This document shows positions 59,456 to 61,704 of a stretch of 61,704 nucleotides of DNA, piece by piece. Numbering within the stretch: position 1 is the stretch's first letter; each line of letters starts with the position of its first letter. The notes below the pieces were generated by a model. The model ran no database searches, was not told the DNA's origin, and saw only the letters and a list, made by a program, of their open reading frames with translations. The stretch covers positions 1-61,704 of IMG/VR virus record IMGVR_UViG_3300028840_000575; one strand, 5' to 3'. A program made the translations under genes and the position numbers. This stretch comes from a virus.

Positions 59456-59797
59456 ATGTCCAATCAAAAACGATCTAGGGTTTTTATCCCTATAGATACA
59501 GATAAATATGATGTATCTAATGCAAAGAAGTTTGGGGAAATTGTCTATATCTTAGACGATACTGTCTCACCTTTCAATATAACTGAAACAACATATAAGA
59601 TCATAAATTCACTTAAACGAAATGAATTTGATCCACGAAAAGATTTTATATGTATGACGGGCAATTCAATAATCCTATGCTGGGCTTCAATCTCGATAAT
59701 GACTTTATTTGATAAAGTAAATATATTATTATTTGATAGCAGAACGGATGACTATCAAGTGAAAACTTTAGAAAAGCCTTGGATAGAAGGAGATTAG
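59456..59797 (+). CDS. Hypothetical protein at the head of the replication operon
   Basis: The 113-residue alpha/beta protein has a strand-rich start (RVFIPIDTDKYDVSNAKKFG), GEIVYILDD and MTGNSIILCWASISIMTLF. Equivalents with this pattern occur next to replication genes in other phages, without known function. It is the first gene after the promoter at 59378 and ends one base before the next gene. Confidence 0.62.
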   Translation: MSNQKRSRVFIPIDTDKYDVSNAKKFGEIVYILDDTVSPFNITETTYKIINSLKRNEFDPRKDFICMTGNSIILCWASISIMTLFDKVNILLFDSRTDDYQVKTLEKPWIEGD

Positions 59798-59798
59798 A

Positions 59799-60356
59799 AT
59801 GGATGAGAAGGTTAGAAATCTTGTAGATTTAAGATCTAGTGTAGACGATCTTCATGATCAAATTTATAATTATATGTCTGGCACTTATGGAGATGTTATA
59901 AATAATAATTTAGAAATTGAAGATATTTGTGATATGGCATTTCTATGTCGTAAATTAGAACTCTTGTTTGATGAATTAAGAAAAACTGCAAAGGCTCGAA
60001 AAGAGCTCAGTATAAAGATTATGGGCTTTTGGCTTGCAACTCAAAGCATTGAGAGTCCTGAAACTTATAAAGATAGAATTGACGGTGAACTCGCTTATGC
60101 AAGGATATCCGCAAAATCTATACCTAAGATCCCAAGTTCTTCTGATCCTGTCTATGAAGAATTCATGTTATCTTTAGGCATCCCTGAAGAATTTTTGAAA
60201 GGAGGTTTATTGAAGCCTGATTTTAAAGGTGTGACTGCGTTGGTCACAGACATGGTATCAAAGGGACAAGATCTTCCACCTGGAGTTGAGAAAACTTGGA
60301 CAGAGTACAATGCACATTTTTATGAAAGAAAACACAAAGAAAATAAGGATGGATAA
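59799..60356 (+). CDS. Hypothetical replication-operon protein
   Basis: The 185-residue protein is helical at its N-terminus (RSSVDDLHDQIYNYMSG; CRKLELLFDELRKTAKARKE), then has loop-rich sequence containing PEEFLKGGLLKPDFKG and ends in a Lys-rich tail. It is tightly placed between the hypothetical gene at 59456 and the SSB-like gene. A replication accessory function is inferred from context only. Confidence 0.6.
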   Translation: MDEKVRNLVDLRSSVDDLHDQIYNYMSGTYGDVINNNLEIEDICDMAFLCRKLELLFDELRKTAKARKELSIKIMGFWLATQSIESPETYKDRIDGELAYARISAKSIPKIPSSSDPVYEEFMLSLGIPEEFLKGGLLKPDFKGVTALVTDMVSKGQDLPPGVEKTWTEYNAHFYERKHKENKDG

Positions 60357-60358
60357 TT

Positions 60359-61183
60359 ATGGCTACGAAAGATCGAGGAAATAAATCTGATATCCAAAAG
60401 TTTAAAGCACCCGAAGGGCTTCCAGATTATCTTGCAGAAGTTTCGAAGAATGATGAATCTTTGGATACGCTAAAACAAGAGCGTACTCTATCGAGGCTTA
60501 AAATAATTTCTGGTAATTCTGGAGCTGATCTAAAGAAATTATTCGACGAAGGTGATGTGATTGCAAATCCTGGACAAACTCTTATAGCTAAAGCTGTGAA
60601 AGCTGATCAAGCATCAGAACCGTTTTTCATGGTCCCGTTATTTTTCTTCATTGAGTTTTGTCATTGGTCGGATGTCAATGATAATGCTTCTCCAACCATC
60701 TTTGCAAGATCCTTTGATAAAGGAAGTGACCTTGCTGCAAAGGCAAGAAATGCTGATGCACGTGAAGAAAATTATGGTGATGGCTATGTATCTCGCTATG
60801 TTGAGCATCTCAACTTTGCTTCAGTTATCGTTGGTGATCATCCACTTGCAGGCCAGATGGAACCATTTGTTATTGGATTCCAAAGAAGTAGTTGGGCCAC
60901 TGGTAAAAATTTAATCACAACTCTGGCCAGATTAGAAGCTCCTCTTTGGAGTACAGTCTGGGGATTCCAATCAAAATACATTACGAAGAAATTCAATTAT
61001 TGGAATTTTGATTACTTCGTACCAGATGAAGAAAAACACGGAATTGGAAGATTTATAACTAAAGATCAAGTTGACTTATTCAAAGCAACACATCTTGAAT
61101 TAAAAGAACTCTTTGAAGAAAGAATGCTTGTTGTTGATCGTTCTGATTCTGAAGACATTGATGAAGGTGACAGCGAATTTTAA
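60359..61183 (+). CDS. Probable single-stranded DNA-binding protein
   Basis: The 274-residue protein has no enzyme motif but is beta-rich in the centre (EPFFMVPLFFFIEFCHWSD; MEPFVIGFQRSSWATGKNLI) with aromatic residues. It finishes in an acidic tail ending in Phe (SDSEDIDEGDSEF), the hallmark of phage and bacterial SSBs that recruit partners through the acidic tip. It lies six bases before the primase-helicase start. The family is inferred; direct OB-fold proof is not possible by eye. Confidence 0.6.
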   Translation: MATKDRGNKSDIQKFKAPEGLPDYLAEVSKNDESLDTLKQERTLSRLKIISGNSGADLKKLFDEGDVIANPGQTLIAKAVKADQASEPFFMVPLFFFIEFCHWSDVNDNASPTIFARSFDKGSDLAAKARNADAREENYGDGYVSRYVEHLNFASVIVGDHPLAGQMEPFVIGFQRSSWATGKNLITTLARLEAPLWSTVWGFQSKYITKKFNYWNFDYFVPDEEKHGIGRFITKDQVDLFKATHLELKELFEERMLVVDRSDSEDIDEGDSEF

Positions 61184-61189
61184 TATACT

Positions 61190-61704
61190 ATGTCAACAGG
61201 CAAAATACCAATAGAGAAAATTGAATCTCTAGCGGAATTGAATCGAGTTGGTTGGAAGTATACTCCTGCAGGAAATAATGAGGTAAAAATAAAATGTCCG
61301 TGTCATGATGATAAATCTCCAAGTGTTTCTTTAAATATTAAAAAGAATTTGTGGATTTGTCATGTATGTAATGCATCAGGTGATATCATTTCTCTTCTTG
61401 CTCATATTCTTAAGCAAGAAAGAAAAGTTGTAGCCTTAGAATTATGTAATCGGTACGATTTACAATATCTCAAAACTCTTAGTCCTTCTGCTGTAGAAAG
61501 ATTTCACACAGCCATCTGGGAATCTGGAGTTTTCCTGCAGGAGCTATACAAACGCGGAATAACTGACGATGATATTCGTTCTGCTAGATTAGGGTATTCT
61601 GAAAAGGATGGAAGGATTTCCATACCTGTTTATGACAAAGATTGGAATGTCATAAACATCAGAAAATATCTGCCAGGAGCTCCTGGACCGGAGAAGATGA
61701 AGAA
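61190..61704 (+). CDS. Primase-helicase, N-terminal part with CHC2-type zinc finger
   Basis: The ATG at 61190 opens the frame that continues through the circular overlap to 2509, giving 959 residues. The first 130 residues hold the zinc-binding primase domain with ligands Cys36, Cys38/His39, Cys57 and Cys60 (KCPCHDDKSPSVSL and WICHVCNASGDII), the DnaG-like CHC2 signature that recognises priming sites. The reading frame is intact across the join. It follows the SSB-like gene and belongs to the unit transcribed from 59378. Confidence 0.93.
   Translation, partial: MSTGKIPIEKIESLAELNRVGWKYTPAGNNEVKIKCPCHDDKSPSVSLNIKKNLWICHVCNASGDIISLLAHILKQERKVVALELCNRYDLQYLKTLSPSAVERFHTAIWESGVFLQELYKRGITDDDIRSARLGYSEKDGRISIPVYDKDWNVINIRKYLPGAPGPEKMK
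61561..61704. repeat. Right copy of 144-bp terminal direct repeat
   Basis: The sequence is identical to bases 1-144; see the left copy. It marks the circular closure and lies inside the primase-helicase gene. Confidence 0.97.

Overview
The window is the essentially complete genome of a tailed bacteriophage (Caudoviricetes, siphovirus-type tail). Its first 144 bases are repeated exactly as its last 144 bases, and one primase-helicase gene runs in frame across that join, so the molecule is circular or circularly permuted with a unit of about 61,560 bp cut at an arbitrary point. Every gene I can support is on the plus strand. The DNA is AT-rich, genes are tightly packed with many ATGA-type overlaps, and Shine-Dalgarno sequences are bacterial. 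No integrase, repressor-lysogeny cassette, tRNA gene or classical endolysin was recognised. The host cannot be named; a cobalamin-dependent ribonucleotide reductase and a cobalamin-binding-type radical SAM enzyme suggest a host or habitat where vitamin B12 is available.

Layout. (1) 59.3 kb through the join to 15 kb: replication and nucleotide metabolism. This includes a probable ssDNA-binding protein, a DnaG-type primase fused to an MCM-like AAA+ helicase, a MazG-like hydrolase, a thymidylate-synthase-family enzyme with the Asp of dCMP (hydroxy)methylases, a dNMP kinase, a dCMP-deaminase-like protein, a family A DNA polymerase, a SNF2-type helicase, an ATP-dependent DNA ligase, a pyrimidine-dimer-glycosylase-like protein and a flap exonuclease. 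Between 7.0 and 8.6 kb lie small genes separated by strong promoters and structured intergenic DNA. (2) 13-20 kb: a dense cluster that looks like a DNA-base hypermodification pathway: an HMUDK-helical/aGPT-Pplase-like protein, a SAM methyltransferase, two radical SAM enzymes, a glycosyltransferase-like protein and a P-loop base-kinase-like domain fused to a methyltransferase. (3) 20-27.5 kb: class II ribonucleotide reductase followed by many small accessory genes, a VRR-NUC-like nuclease and a zinc-ribbon/HTH regulator flanked by related inverted repeats. (4) 27.5-31 kb: packaging (probable small terminase and large terminase). (5) 31-36 kb: lipoprotein, coiled-coil and membrane proteins, and a tail fibre. 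(6) 36-59.3 kb: portal-MuF fusion, prohead protease, major capsid protein, connectors, tail tube, tail chaperones, tape measure and a GTA-like tail-tip set (distal tail protein, split BR0599-type hub, NlpC/P60 peptidase, large hub).

Two candidate systems stand out. First, the 13-20 kb enzymes together with the TS-family enzyme at 3-4 kb predict a complex DNA base modification whose combination of parts (two radical SAM enzymes, a kinase-methyltransferase fusion and a glycosyltransferase) I do not recognise as a described pathway. Second, at least seven different virion genes carry short mucin-like Thr/Pro inserts of the form TTTxEPTTT, and three GT-A glycosyltransferase-like genes sit inside the structural operon. 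One of these has a polypeptide-GalNAc-transferase-like motif set (DSHC, GGY, a late His). This suggests phage-encoded O-glycosylation of its own particle. The tags also bound a beta-propeller-like domain that splits the tail hub gene.
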